A DNA stretch of 64,000 nucleotides from Aedoeadaptatus ivorii (GTDB taxonomy: Bacteria > Bacillota > Clostridia > Tissierellales > Peptoniphilaceae): contig NZ_JAUSWF010000002.1 of NCBI RefSeq assembly GCF_030815095.1, positions 1 through 64,000 of the forward strand. The letters run 5' to 3'. The position numbers and the translations under genes were made by a program. The notes under the pieces were generated by a model. That model worked only from the letters and a program-made list of their open reading frames with translations, did not search any database and was not told where the DNA came from. Shown in pieces: positions 7,457 to 17,169 of the stretch. How positions within the stretch are numbered: position 1 is the stretch's first letter; each line of letters starts with the position of its first letter.

Positions 7457-8636
7457 GCGGAAAAAAGAAAGCAGAATGTATAAGATTCGAACCATCAACG
7501 AGATCTCCAAGGAGGGACTGAAGCTCTTGCCGCCGAACTTTTTTGCCAGCCCGGAGGAGCCGAATCCGGATGCGATCCTGGTGCGTAGTGCCGACCTCCA
7601 CGATTTTGATTTTACCGAGAACATTCGCTTTATCGGCAGAGCCGGTGCCGGGGTGAATAACATCCCCGTGGCGTGCTGTTCGGAAAAAGGCATCGTCGTC
7701 TCCAAAGCGCCGGGGGCCAATGCCAACGGCGTCAAGGAACTGGCCCTTTGCGCCCTGCTCTTGGCTTCGAGAAATATCGTCGGGGGCATCGATTGGGTGC
7801 GGGGCTGCGAGGAGATCGACCTGCCCAAGGCCGTGGAGTCCAACAAAAAGCGATTTGCCGGCCCCGAACTCGCCGGAAAGACCTTGGGGGTGATAGGGCT
7901 CGGAGCCACCGGGCGTTTGGTGGCCAAGGCGGCCATCGATCTGGGCATGGATGTATTCGGCTACGATCCCTACCTTTCCGTAGAAAACGCCCTTCATTTG
8001 GACAGCCGGGTCTCTGTCGTAAACTTTAGCCGCACCTTGTTCAAAAATTGCGACTACATTTCCCTACATTTGCCCCTGACCGAGGAAAACAAACACTTCG
8101 TCGGCGCCGAACTCCTCTCCGTCGCCAAGCCCGGCTTGCGTCTGATCAACATCGCCCGGGGCGGATTGGTGGACCACGCCGCCTTAAAGGCGTATATCGA
8201 TTCCGACATCGTAGCCGCCTATGTGGTGGATTTTCCCGACGCCGAAACCCTGGCTTTGCCGAACACCGTCAACATTCCCCATTTGGGGGCATCCACCCCG
8301 GAAAGCGAGGAAAACTCCGTGCGCCTGGTAGTGCGGCAGCTCGTCGACTATCTGAACAACGGGAATATCAAAAACTCGGTGAATTTTCCCGATTCCGATA
8401 TGGGCGTCTGTAAAAGCGCTTGGCGCATCACCGTGAACCACCGCAATATCCCCAATATGATCGGGCAGATCACCACCGTACTGGCGGAGGAAGGCATCAA
8501 CATCGCCAATCTGCTGAATCGACACAAAAATGGTTGGGCCTACACCATGATCGACGTCGATTCCCCGGTAGACGAGACCATGCGCGATCGCCTGTGGGCC
8601 ATCGACGGCGTCGTGCGGGTTCGCTTTATGAAATAG
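7446..8636 (+). CDS. serA: D-3-phosphoglycerate dehydrogenase SerA
   Basis: This roughly 396-residue dehydrogenase catalyses the first step of serine synthesis. The NAD-binding motif LGVIGLGATGRLVAK, the active-site segment NIARGGLVDHAAL and the catalytic His in NIPHLGASTPE are present. A C-terminal ACT domain (about the last 75 residues, starting WRITVNHRN) suggests amino-acid feedback. ATG 7446 has GAGGTG just upstream and overlaps serC by 11 bp; the alternative ATG 7476 gives the more family-typical N-terminus MYKIRTIN but has a weak ribosome site. Confidence 0.94.
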   Translation: MDAERKKESRMYKIRTINEISKEGLKLLPPNFFASPEEPNPDAILVRSADLHDFDFTENIRFIGRAGAGVNNIPVACCSEKGIVVSKAPGANANGVKELALCALLLASRNIVGGIDWVRGCEEIDLPKAVESNKKRFAGPELAGKTLGVIGLGATGRLVAKAAIDLGMDVFGYDPYLSVENALHLDSRVSVVNFSRTLFKNCDYISLHLPLTEENKHFVGAELLSVAKPGLRLINIARGGLVDHAALKAYIDSDIVAAYVVDFPDAETLALPNTVNIPHLGASTPESEENSVRLVVRQLVDYLNNGNIKNSVNFPDSDMGVCKSAWRITVNHRNIPNMIGQITTVLAEEGINIANLLNRHKNGWAYTMIDVDSPVDETMRDRLWAIDGVVRVRFMK

Positions 8637-8644
8637 GAGGAAAT

Positions 8645-9844
8645 ATGGTACAGATACGAGGATTTCGGGCCTTACGGCCGATGCCGAAAGAGGCGGCACA
8701 GATTGCGGCCCTGCCCTATGATGTGTATTCGCGAGAAGAAGCCCGGCGGGAGATCGAAAGCCATCCCCTGTCCTTCTTGCGCATCGACCTTCCCGAGGCG
8801 ATGATGGCGCCGAAAGAGGCATACGGCGATAGGAATCGCCGCGCCCGTAGAGAACTCGATGCCATGGTGGCGGAGGGGCATTTTTATCGGGAAGAGGTGC
8901 CGGGCCTGTATATCTACGAATTGGAAAGGGAGGGGCGGCGCCAAAAGGGTTTGGTGTGCTTAGCGTCGGTGGCGGAATACGAAAACGGCACCATTCGACG
9001 CCACGAAAAGACCCGCCGAAAAAAAGAAGCCGACCGGGTGGATCACATCCGCGCCCTGAACGCCCAAACCGGGCCCATCTTCCTCGCCTATCTGGAGCGG
9101 GACGAAATACGGAGACGGATCGACGAGGAGAGTGCCCGCCCGCCGGAGATCGAATTTACCACAGACGACAAGGTGGTGCACCGCATTTGGAGCCTGCGGG
9201 ATTCCGATACCGTAACCGCCATCGAAAACCTTTTTCGCGCCGTGCCGTCGATGTATATCGCCGACGGACACCATCGCTGCGCTGCCGCCGCGCGGGTTGC
9301 CGCCGAGACCGAGAAGGAGAATGCGGGCTTCCTCGCCATCCTCTTCTCCCATAGGGATTTGCAGGTCTACGATTACAACCGCGTCGTAGCGGATCTGGGC
9401 GGCCTCAGCGAAAGGGCGTTTTTCGAAAAGCTCGGGGCGCACTTTGCGGTAATAGAAGCAGAAGGTCCCCTTCGGCCCGCGCAAAAAGCCACATTCGGCA
9501 TGTATACGGGGGGCCGGTGGTACCGACTGGAATTTACGGGTCAAATGCCACGCGATCCCGTGGCCGCTTTGGACGTATCCCTTTTGCAAGACAATGTCTT
9601 GGGGCCGATACTGGGCATCGACGATCCCCGCACCTCTGAGCGCATCGACTTCGTCGGCGGCGTGCGGGGCATGGAAGCGCTCGAGCGGAGAGTGGATGCG
9701 GGCATGGCCGTCGCATTTTCCCTGTACCCCACCGCCCTGGAGGAACTTATGGACGTCGCCGATGCCGGCTGCGTAATGCCGCCCAAATCCACATGGTTTG
9801 AACCCAAACCTCGATCGGGATTGTTTATTCACGAATTGAGGTGA
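8645..9844 (+). CDS. DUF1015 family protein in the serine operon
   Basis: This 399-residue protein begins MVQIRGFRALRP and contains the family's strongest motif, YIADGHHRCAAAA, near residue 205. The GHHR motif recalls the catalytic loop of ParB/sulfiredoxin-fold enzymes such as the serine kinase SerK; that similarity is inferred by eye. AGGAGG sits before ATG 8645, 8 bp after serA. No SerB-type phosphatase was seen in the window, so a role in phosphoserine/serine metabolism is a reasonable guess but unproven. Confidence 0.85.
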   Translation: MVQIRGFRALRPMPKEAAQIAALPYDVYSREEARREIESHPLSFLRIDLPEAMMAPKEAYGDRNRRARRELDAMVAEGHFYREEVPGLYIYELEREGRRQKGLVCLASVAEYENGTIRRHEKTRRKKEADRVDHIRALNAQTGPIFLAYLERDEIRRRIDEESARPPEIEFTTDDKVVHRIWSLRDSDTVTAIENLFRAVPSMYIADGHHRCAAAARVAAETEKENAGFLAILFSHRDLQVYDYNRVVADLGGLSERAFFEKLGAHFAVIEAEGPLRPAQKATFGMYTGGRWYRLEFTGQMPRDPVAALDVSLLQDNVLGPILGIDDPRTSERIDFVGGVRGMEALERRVDAGMAVAFSLYPTALEELMDVADAGCVMPPKSTWFEPKPRSGLFIHELR

Positions 9845-9943
9845 GTACGGCAACGGGAGAATTGGCGAGATGCACATTCGTCCCCCATTGTCCGGGCGAC
9901 AAGACACGCAGAAGGTAACGTGCAAACCGTCGACCCGCAATAG

Positions 9944-9990
9944 CTCTGGGAGATCCTTCGACTTCGCTGCGCTCCGCTCAGGATGACAAA
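9944..9990 (-). repeat. Type 1 hairpin repeat
   Basis: This inverted copy of the type 1 core reads, on the minus strand, TCATCCTGAGCGGAGCGCAG followed by CGAAGTCGAAGGATC. Confidence 0.8.
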
Positions 9991-10011
9991 TTCTTGTCAC
10001 GCCTCATATTG

Positions 10012-10115
10012 TCATTCTGAGCGAGGAACTTTGTTCCGAGTCGAAGAATCTCTTTCCCTACAGAGGGTACGCAACGAAGCCATTGCCGAACCGCACGACG
10101 TATCTTTCCGCTGCG
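10012..10115 (-). repeat. Type 2 hairpin repeat
   Basis: This is an inverted copy. The inner stem is GGAAC/GTTCC around TTT and the outer arms are ATTCT/AGAAT, followed by the CTACAG...GTACGCAACG segment seen at 30-85. Confidence 0.8.
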
Positions 10116-10158
10116 CTCCGTTCAGGATGCAGGGGTGGTTTTGCGTGTTACACCCCTA

Positions 10159-10250
10159 TTGTCATCTTGAGCAAGGGGCGAAGCCCCGCGCCGAAAGATC
10201 TCTCTTCCTACACGGGATCCGAAACGAGGCCATTGCCGAGCCGCACGAAT
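10159..10250 (-). repeat. Type 3 hairpin repeat
   Basis: This is an inverted copy with inner stem GGGGC/GCCCC and outer arms ATCTT/AAGAT. The three copies fill most of the 470-bp gap 9845-10315, which holds no gene. Confidence 0.8.
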
Positions 10251-10278
10251 AGGATTTTATCGTAAATTTCCACACAAA

Positions 10279-10304
10279 TAGAGGTATACCAAACGGTATA
10301 CCTC
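10279..10304 (-). terminator. GTATAC palindrome, possible terminator
   Basis: GAGGTATACC and GGTATACCTC arms around AAAC lie 12 bp past the stop of the SLH/CAP gene. The T run is poor, so it could instead be a protein-binding site. A related palindrome occurs at 20601-20621. Confidence 0.5.
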
Positions 10305-10315
10305 TTCTCTTTCCC

Positions 10316-11497
10316 CTATCGACAGAAGGCGGTGGCGCCGACGAGGATGCCGACGTTTTTTGCCCCCGGCTCTTCGCGCATTTCCTCTCCCGCGTAGAGT
10401 TGTACGTTCACGGTAGAGTAGAGGGGCGACAGCATGTTCTCCCGGTGTCCGGGGCTCTTCCACCAGGCGTTAAAGCTGTGGTGGGCGAGATACACGGGAT
10501 CGGTCATGATCTGCCGCGTATTCTCGTCCATTTCTTTTTTGAGGGGCACCTGAATCAGGTTTTCGCCCACAAAGTAGCGGGGATTCAGCACGGGCAGGTA
10601 GGTGTAGGCGGTGTAGTAGGGCGTGCCGTCGGGACGCACGTGGCGATTGCCGCGGATCCGCATATTGCCGTAGAGGGCGAGTTCCTTTGCCCGCACATAC
10701 GCGCCCTGCTCCAAATCCACTGTGAGGCGGAGCGGCTTTTGTCCCGCCGAGGCGCGGGCGTCGTTGATGAGTTTCAGCAGTTCCTTCTGGTACACGCGGT
10801 GGTCGAAGGTGGAGCGGGTGTTAAAGCTGTCTTTGTAGTCGCTGAAGCCCGGCGCCTTTTCTTTTTCCGGCGGCACGACGAGGGTCGCAAAGCCCTCTTC
10901 GTCGGCCATGGCGTCGTAGAGCATGACGAACACATCGCGGCGGAGTGCCGGCGCATTGCCCGCCACATCCTCGGGGGCGAGACCCAGTTCCCGCGCCCGG
11001 TGCATCCACCCGTCGGGCCAAGGTTCGGACGGATCGGGGTAGCGCGCCTCTTTGTCGTCGAGGACGACGAGGATTTTTGCCACCTCGCCGTAGCTCGCTT
11101 TGCGATCGGGCTGAAAGTTGCCGTCTGCGTAGCCATTCAGTACCGGGGCGGGCCGCTTTGCATTGGCGCCTTCAAGGGCGGCGATATATCCCTTCGCCCA
11201 GTGGGCATCCGCCACGTCGGGGAAGGGGGAGGGGAGCGACTTGGCGGCATCGGCGCTGTCTTTCAAACCCATGGCGAGCACGATCAGTTTGCTGAGCTCC
11301 GCCCGGCTTACGGCGCGGTCGAGCCCCAAGTTGTCGTCTCCGTAGCCGCGCACGATGTTTTTTTCCTGCAAAATGCGGATCTTTTGCGCTTCGGGGGCGG
11401 CGTCCGATTCTGCCGCAAAGGCGCCCGAAGCACAAGAGAAGAGCATCCCCGCGGCGAGGGCCGCCGCGGCAAGGCCGGATTTGAAAGATGATAACAT
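10316..11497 (-). CDS. SLH- and CAP-domain surface protein
   Basis: This 393-residue exported protein has a signal peptide (first 28 residues, ending SGAFAA). Two to three S-layer homology repeats follow (residues about 40-195; motifs LDRAVSRAELSKLIV and FQPDRKASYGEVAKIL). A C-terminal CAP/SCP-like domain has ELLKLINDARASAG, NLIQVP and SPGHRENMLSPLY. SLH repeats usually bind secondary cell-wall polymer, so the CAP domain would be displayed on the surface. The start has AGGAGGTAGCT upstream. The CAP domain's activity is unknown. Confidence 0.88.
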   Translation of the reverse strand: MLSSFKSGLAAAALAAGMLFSCASGAFAAESDAAPEAQKIRILQEKNIVRGYGDDNLGLDRAVSRAELSKLIVLAMGLKDSADAAKSLPSPFPDVADAHWAKGYIAALEGANAKRPAPVLNGYADGNFQPDRKASYGEVAKILVVLDDKEARYPDPSEPWPDGWMHRARELGLAPEDVAGNAPALRRDVFVMLYDAMADEEGFATLVVPPEKEKAPGFSDYKDSFNTRSTFDHRVYQKELLKLINDARASAGQKPLRLTVDLEQGAYVRAKELALYGNMRIRGNRHVRPDGTPYYTAYTYLPVLNPRYFVGENLIQVPLKKEMDENTRQIMTDPVYLAHHSFNAWWKSPGHRENMLSPLYSTVNVQLYAGEEMREEPGAKNVGILVGATAFCR

Positions 11498-11658
11498 AGC
11501 TACCTCCTAAATTTTACCTGCATTTCATGTAGTACTAGGATTATAACCGAAAATGGGGTCCCGCTAACAGGAAAATTGCAGTTTGCAGAGACCTCGCGAC
11601 GAGATTTTGGGCAAAACACGGGTATGTACCCCATAGACACAGAAAGGAGATTATCTAT

Positions 11659-12864
11659 ATGAAACGTTCGTTGTCTCCGAGCGTGATCGTCATATTGATT
11701 TTTGGCGTCATCAGTTTGTTCGGGGATATGGTATACGAAAGCGCCCGCAGCGCCAACCCCCAATACTTCCAGTTGCTGGGAATCGGGGCGGCAAAGGTCG
11801 GTCTCGTGTTCGGGATCGGCGAATTTTTAGGCTATTTTTTGCGATTGGTGGCGGGCATTTTATCGGATAAAACCCAGCGGCCTTGGCTGTTTATGTTTAT
11901 CGGCTACGGCATGTTGATCGCCGTGCCGATTATGGGGCTCTATTACGATTGGAACATCCTCGTGGTGCTCATCCTCGCCGAGCGGATCGGCAAGGCGCTG
12001 AGAAACCCCGCCAAGGACACGGTCCTGTCGGGCGTCGCCCAGGGCGAGGTGGGCGTCGGCTTTGCCTTTGGCCTGCAGGAAGCCCTCGACCAGCTGGGCG
12101 CCTTTTTGGGGCCGCTGATTTTTACCGCGGTGTTTTATTTTTCCGGGGCGCGGGGCGTAGGCGCCTATCGGCAGGGGTACCGGCTGTTGGCGATTCCCTT
12201 TGTCGCCCTTATGGTCTTTTTGTTCTTTGCCTACCGCAAAGTAGAGGGAAACCGCCTCTTGCCCGATGCCGATACGGCGGGGCTTCGGCAGCAGCGCTTT
12301 GAACCGGTCTTTTGGCTCTATACCGCCTTTACCTTTTTCGCCACATTGGGCTTTGTAAACTTCAGCACCATCGGGTATCATCTCAAGGCGGCGAATCTGT
12401 TTACCGACGCGCAGATTCCCATGCTCTACGCCTTTGCCATGGTGGTCGACGCCGTCACCGCCCTCGTGGTGGGGCGCGCCTACGACAAGAAAAAGGAACA
12501 ATCCGGCGCCCGGGCGGGCCTCGGCGTGTTGATCGTCATCCCCGTCCTCTCGGCGCTATTGCCCCTGGTTTCCATCACACAGAACAAAGCCGTCATCGTG
12601 GCGGGGATGTTCGTATTCGGCGTCATCCTCGGCATTCACGAGACCATTATGCGCTCGGCGATTTCGGATTTGACGCCGTACCACAAGCGGGGCACGGGCT
12701 ACGGCATCTTTAACGGCGCCTACGGGCTCGCCCTGCTGGGCGGTGCGGCGTCGATGGGCGCCTTTTACGAAGCGGGGCAGATCGGTGCCATCATCGCCTT
12801 TGCCCTCGCGGTAGAAGCGGTGGCGCTCCTTCTGTACTTCCGCATGCGAAAGGTCGCCGGCTAA
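11659..12864 (+). CDS. MFS transporter
   Basis: This 401-residue integral membrane protein has about 12 hydrophobic segments. After the second transmembrane segment comes GILSDKTQRPW, a variant of the MFS loop motif, and after the middle loop a second half starts near residue 205. NPAKDTVLSG and FGLQEALDQLG resemble a clade of uncharacterised bacterial MFS proteins. AGAAAGGAG precedes the ATG. The substrate cannot be told; it stands alone between divergent and convergent neighbours. Confidence 0.8.
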   Translation: MKRSLSPSVIVILIFGVISLFGDMVYESARSANPQYFQLLGIGAAKVGLVFGIGEFLGYFLRLVAGILSDKTQRPWLFMFIGYGMLIAVPIMGLYYDWNILVVLILAERIGKALRNPAKDTVLSGVAQGEVGVGFAFGLQEALDQLGAFLGPLIFTAVFYFSGARGVGAYRQGYRLLAIPFVALMVFLFFAYRKVEGNRLLPDADTAGLRQQRFEPVFWLYTAFTFFATLGFVNFSTIGYHLKAANLFTDAQIPMLYAFAMVVDAVTALVVGRAYDKKKEQSGARAGLGVLIVIPVLSALLPLVSITQNKAVIVAGMFVFGVILGIHETIMRSAISDLTPYHKRGTGYGIFNGAYGLALLGGAASMGAFYEAGQIGAIIAFALAVEAVALLLYFRMRKVAG

Positions 12865-12880
12865 AATACGATTGCACACA

Positions 12881-12920
12881 AAAAGAGACGAGCCATTTTT
12901 TTGGCTCGTCTCTTTCTTTT
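12881..12920. terminator. Bidirectional terminator
   Basis: AAAGAGACGAGCC and GGCTCGTCTCTTT arms around a short T loop lie between the convergent MFS and sortase genes. Confidence 0.85.
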
Positions 12921-12928
12921 GCCTTCGA

Positions 12929-13822
12929 TTACGATTCCGTGCGCACCGCGTGGATCACCATGCGGTCGTCCCGGTCGGAACAGGTGGAGAGGGTGAGTAT
13001 TTTTCCGTTTCGCGGCATCGTGTAGGGAAGCAGATTCTCCGCGTCGATCCGCGAAAGGAAGCGCGCCTTGTCTTCGCCGCTATACTGCGGCTTGCGGTAG
13101 TCCGCATAGGCGGAGACGTCGTAGGCCGCCACCACCCGATACGCCATTTGCCCGCGGGGCGTATCGACATAGATTAGCGGGTGCGCGGCGCGAAATTCTT
13201 CGTCGCCATACTGCACCAACTCGTGGAACACGTGGCCGCTGCGGACATTGTGCCCGTAGAGCACCGTGTTGTAGTCCGAAAAATCCGCCGCGTCTCGCGC
13301 GTCCATAAACACTGCGCCGAAGGGGTGGTACTCGCCCTTGTAGTTGTGGTCCAGGTAAAAGGCATTGTCCTCGCCCTGCACCACCGGAAAGTCCACCGCC
13401 GTGCCCGGCACGCGAATGCGGCCCACCACATCGGGGTAGCGGTCTTTTAGGGAGCGGATGGCATTTTTAGAAGAAGCGGGCGCCGCCTCTGTGCGCGCTT
13501 TCTCTGCGGCGGGGGCGGGCGCTTCCTCCCGTGCCGCTTCCCGTGTCTCGGACGCGGGTGCCGCCTCTTCCGACTTTACCTCGGAAGACTTGGCGGGGAG
13601 GGGAAGGGCGGGCGTCTCTTCCTTTGCCGCTGGCTCTGCGGGATTCTCGGGCGGGGTAGCGGCAGGCGAAGCGGCCTCCGCCCTTTCCATCGCCTGCACA
13701 AATTCCGCCTGATCCGCCTGAAAGCTTTGGTTGGAATGGTAATAATCGAAGATCTTATAGGCCGAGAATAGAATACACAGGACCAACGCCAATTCTACGG
13801 CGCGTATCAGATATTTTTTCAT
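12929..13822 (-). CDS. srtB: Class B sortase
   Basis: This 297-residue cell-wall transpeptidase has an N-terminal membrane anchor (residues about 8-25) and then a low-complexity Ala/Pro/Glu-rich stretch (about 45-125). The sortase fold follows, with catalytic His in VLYGHNV, Cys in LTLSTC and Arg in DDRMVIHAV. WRI-like VVGRIRVPGTAVDFPVVQG and AVFMDARDAADFSDYN are class B features. The long EAP-rich spacer is unusual and probably crosses the wall. The adjacent adhesin, transcribed in the same direction just upstream, is its likely substrate. Confidence 0.88.
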   Translation of the reverse strand: MKKYLIRAVELALVLCILFSAYKIFDYYHSNQSFQADQAEFVQAMERAEAASPAATPPENPAEPAAKEETPALPLPAKSSEVKSEEAAPASETREAAREEAPAPAAEKARTEAAPASSKNAIRSLKDRYPDVVGRIRVPGTAVDFPVVQGEDNAFYLDHNYKGEYHPFGAVFMDARDAADFSDYNTVLYGHNVRSGHVFHELVQYGDEEFRAAHPLIYVDTPRGQMAYRVVAAYDVSAYADYRKPQYSGEDKARFLSRIDAENLLPYTMPRNGKILTLSTCSDRDDRMVIHAVRTES

Positions 13823-13856
13823 GGACGGTCCTTTCTATAACCGGCAAATATCGTGC

Positions 13857-16577
13857 TTATTTCTTTCTGCGCTTGGATTCGAAGAAACCGAGAATCGCAG
13901 ATGCCAAAACGCTCAGCCGAAGTAGCCGCTTACACCGGCATCGAAGGTTTGGGGCGCCTTGTCGGCGTCGTCCTTCGCCTTGGTTTCGACCTTCTTCGTC
14001 GTATCGCCCTTGTCGGATTTCTTTACCACGCCGGTCTTTTCGGGGGCGTAGGGTTTGTCCGTAGAGGGCTTGTCTTTGGGTTGCTTTTCGGGAGCAGTGG
14101 GTTCACCCGGCTTATTGGGCGTGGGTTCACTCGGCTTGTTGGGGGTGGGATCTACCGGTCCGCCAGGAGTGCCGGGGTTCCAGGGCTTGCCGGGCGTCGG
14201 GTCGGACGGCGTTCCCGGGGTCGGATCGGACGGACCTTCCGGCTTGGTCGTCTTCGTGTCTTTCTTGTAGACATAAGTGACCTTGAGTTCTTTTTTGGGA
14301 ACAAAGTTGTCCTTCACTTCGCTGCCGTCGATGGTCTTCGTGATTTCATCAGACTTTTCAATTCGTTCGGGAACGAGTTCAAATCCTTCCTTCGGATTTT
14401 CCTTCGTACCGTCGGGTTTGGCAGAAGTGGTAAACTCTTCTTCCTTGGTTCCTTCTTGTGCGGGAATCTTAATTTCCGAAGTCTTGACCAGCTTGCCGTT
14501 TTCGTACTCTTCGTAGATATGGGTTTCTACAAAGGTACCCTTGTCTTCTTTTGGATCCACAGGTGTGGTATTTTCTACCGTCTTTTCATAGACATACCTG
14601 ACTTCAAGATCCTTTCCGGGGATAAAGTTCTTTGTAACTTCTTGACCGGTAAGCTCTTCTTCAATTTCGTCAGACTTTTCAATCTTAGTGATGACGAGTT
14701 CAAAGTCTTCTTTAGGATTCTCTTCAGTACCGTTAGGTTTGGCAGCGGTGGTAAACTGTTCGTCTTTTGTACCTTCTACTATGGGTACGCTGATGGTAGT
14801 TGTGTTTACCAGCTTACCGTTTTCGTATTCTTCGTACACGTGGAGTTCTTCAAACGTTCCATTGACTTCCTCAGGCAGTTCTCCGCCGGCGGAAGATTCC
14901 ACTGTTAGAATATTGTTGTTTAACCCTAACCAAGTTGGACTAGTGGTAAAATTTCCGTCGTTGCCGTAGAATTTAGCGGCGGAATATAGATTTATATTCT
15001 CTTTTTTGGGATCGACTTTAGAGACGACTTTAATGACATAGGGATTGTCAATGGTCTTTCTATTAAAGTTCACTCTGGCCTTGCCGGTTTGATTGTTAAA
15101 ACCTACCTCACTAGCGGTATCGATCTTGTCATCGGTGAGCCAGTCTCCGTAGACGGCATGGGGCATAACGTATCTTTATCGAGTTTGTATACGGTTACCT
15201 TGGTGTTGTCATTGGTGAAGAATACGTTGCTGCGGTAGCCGGTAACTGTTTCTGCCTCGTTTTCATCGTTTCCATTGTGAAGAATAACGCCGACAGATAG
15301 TTGAAGATCGTTTTCCGAAGAATAGTTTACATCTTTAGAGTTGGGGTTAATATAGTAGATTGGGTAAATTCGCCGGTTTCCGGATTCCATTCGGTGAATT
15401 CACTCTTTCCCGCTAAGGCTTCATGATTATAAGGTTCACCATAATCCACATTTAAGGTAATGGAATCAGTGGTCTCGCCCATATCAACAGTAAAAGTTTG
15501 CTCTTGACTGTTTTGGATCTTCTCTTCCCGGTCAAAAGCGGCGTGTTCGGCGCGTGCCTTAGCGTAGCCTCTTCCATTGATGGCATCGGTAAAAGTATAG
15601 ACGATTGTGTTTTTATCCACGTCATACTTTCCAGTTGCAATGACGGTATCGCCGAATGTGATGTCTAAAAGATCGGTGGGTACCGGCTCGAGTCCCTTTA
15701 ATCCGAAGTTATCGGAGTGGGTAATGGTTACGGTGTCTCCGTCCCGGGTGTCCTTCGGAGTGACAAAGGAAATTCAAAGGAGAGGGCTTCGCCACCGACT
15801 ACGTCTAGCGTGCCTTCAGTATCCTTTGTTTCCGTCTCGCGAATCTTTACCACGGGGTTAATCAGTTCGTTGGTAATATCCTTAGCATCTCTTGTAACTT
15901 CTTCGGCCAGTGTGGAGGGATCGACTTCGACGGGTGCGATTTCGAGCTTTTCGGGTTGCAGGGCCTCTGCTTTGAGGAGGGCGTCTTTTTCTTCTTGGGT
16001 TCGATCGGCGGGGTCTTTTGCCAAGGCGGCGGCGAGGCGTTCGTCGTTCGCGTCGGCTTCTTCCGCCTGGGCGTCTTTTTCCGCGTCTTCTGTGGGCATG
16101 GCGGCTTTCAATGTAGCAGCGCTTGCGGGCGCGAGGATCGTTTCTTCTTTTTCTTTGTCCGATTCTTCGGGTTCTGCCTCCTTCGTGGAAGGGGCATCGA
16201 CGTCAATACTTTGAGGGGGTGGATTGGCTTGTTTCTGCGGTTTCCTCGGGGTTTACGGCTTGCGCTTCGGCGGTATCTGCTTGCTTTGCTTCTACCGGCG
16301 CTTCGGCTTCTTTGGCCTCGGCGGCGGGCGCTTTTTCTTCTGCGGGCTTTGTGTCGGCCTCTTCGATTTCTTCGGGCGCTACCGCTTTGGCGGGCGCTTC
16401 TTGTGCCGGTGCCGATTGGGGCTTGGCGCTTACGGTTTCGTAGGCGGTCTCTGCCACGGATTGGGTGGCAACGAGTGCTGCCACGTCTTCTGCCTCTTGG
16501 GCGTGGACGGTGATTGGCGCCGCCAGTACGGTCATGATGAGAACGTTACGAATGGCGTTCTTTTTAAAGTTGTTCAT
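13857..16577 (-). pseudogene. Frameshifted LPXTG-like surface adhesin
   Basis: Read with frame changes near 16205, 15765, 15365, 15160 and 13915, this is one surface protein of about 900 residues. In order it has a signal peptide (ending ITVHAQ), a Glu/Ala-rich segment, an adhesin-like region (GEALSFEFPL, then DGDTVTITHSDNFG), and two tandem repeats of about 95 residues. The repeats begin GTFEELHVYEEYENG and GTFVETHIYEEYENG. A Pro-rich repeat (PSDPTPG, PNKPSEPTPNKP) follows, then APQTFDAG, a hydrophobic stretch LSVLASAILGFF and the basic tail ESKRRKK. The last is a sorting signal with Phe where LPXTG has Gly. Each break is a one-base slip; decay, phase variation and sequencing error cannot be separated here. 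Confidence 0.8.
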
Positions 16578-16957
16578 GGATCATCTTTTCTCCTTTACAA
16601 TTGACGTTCGAGAACCCCGTGTACCCGTGTATATGAATGTATACACTTAGTTCTATATGTTACTATACCACGATTGACGGTGTTCAATCTATTGAATTAT
16701 ACAAAGCATGTGTAGTTTTCTGGCGGGAAAGGTTTCCCGTATTTACAGTATTTTAAAACCATTTTCACATTATTCAATAAATTGATTTTTGAATTCTCGA
16801 AGAAAACACGCCTTGCATCGGATCGTACGGCGGATGTGGGGCAGGTATATAAAATTTATATATAGATGTCATCCTATGGATTTTGAGGATATATGGTTGC
16901 CTTGTTTTCCCGCCAAAAAAACCGACGCCCATAAATTTGTAATCAGAATGACTTAGA
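16578..16957. other. AT-rich intergenic stretch
   Basis: The 380 bp between the divergent adhesin and the cobalamin leader hold presumed promoters for the adhesin (AT-rich, not confidently placed). I see no gene; short open frames there lack ribosome sites. Confidence 0.5.
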
Positions 16958-16986
16958 TTGCCTTCGGTTTTGCGGATTGCTATACT
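16958..16986 (+). promoter_or_regulatory. Promoter of the cobalamin leader
   Basis: TTGCCT (16958-16963), a 17-bp spacer and TATACT (16981-16986) place the start at about 16993, the first base of the riboswitch P1 stem. Confidence 0.75.
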
Positions 16987-16992
16987 ATTTAT

Positions 16993-17125
16993 GTAGGCTC
17001 CTTCGGGATAAAAGGGGAAGTCGCCGTTTGCGCACGGTCCCGCCACTGTATACGTCGAGAGGCCCGCTCACTTTACGGGAAGGGCGCTGCCTCGTTGGAG
17101 ACGGGAAGTCAGGATACCCGCCTAC
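16993..17125 (+). promoter_or_regulatory. Cobalamin riboswitch
   Basis: The closing stem is GTAGGC (16993-16998) with GCCTAC (17120-17125). Conserved blocks inside are AAAAGGGGAAGTC, GGTCCCGCCACTGTA and the B12-box-like AAGTCAGGATACCCGCC. The downstream ribosome site AGGAGG is near 17160, so translational or transcriptional control of the ABC transporter is expected. Confidence 0.9.
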
Positions 17126-17169
17126 GGTAGGTTTTTCACGCGGTATGAAGACATACACAGGAGGTTATT

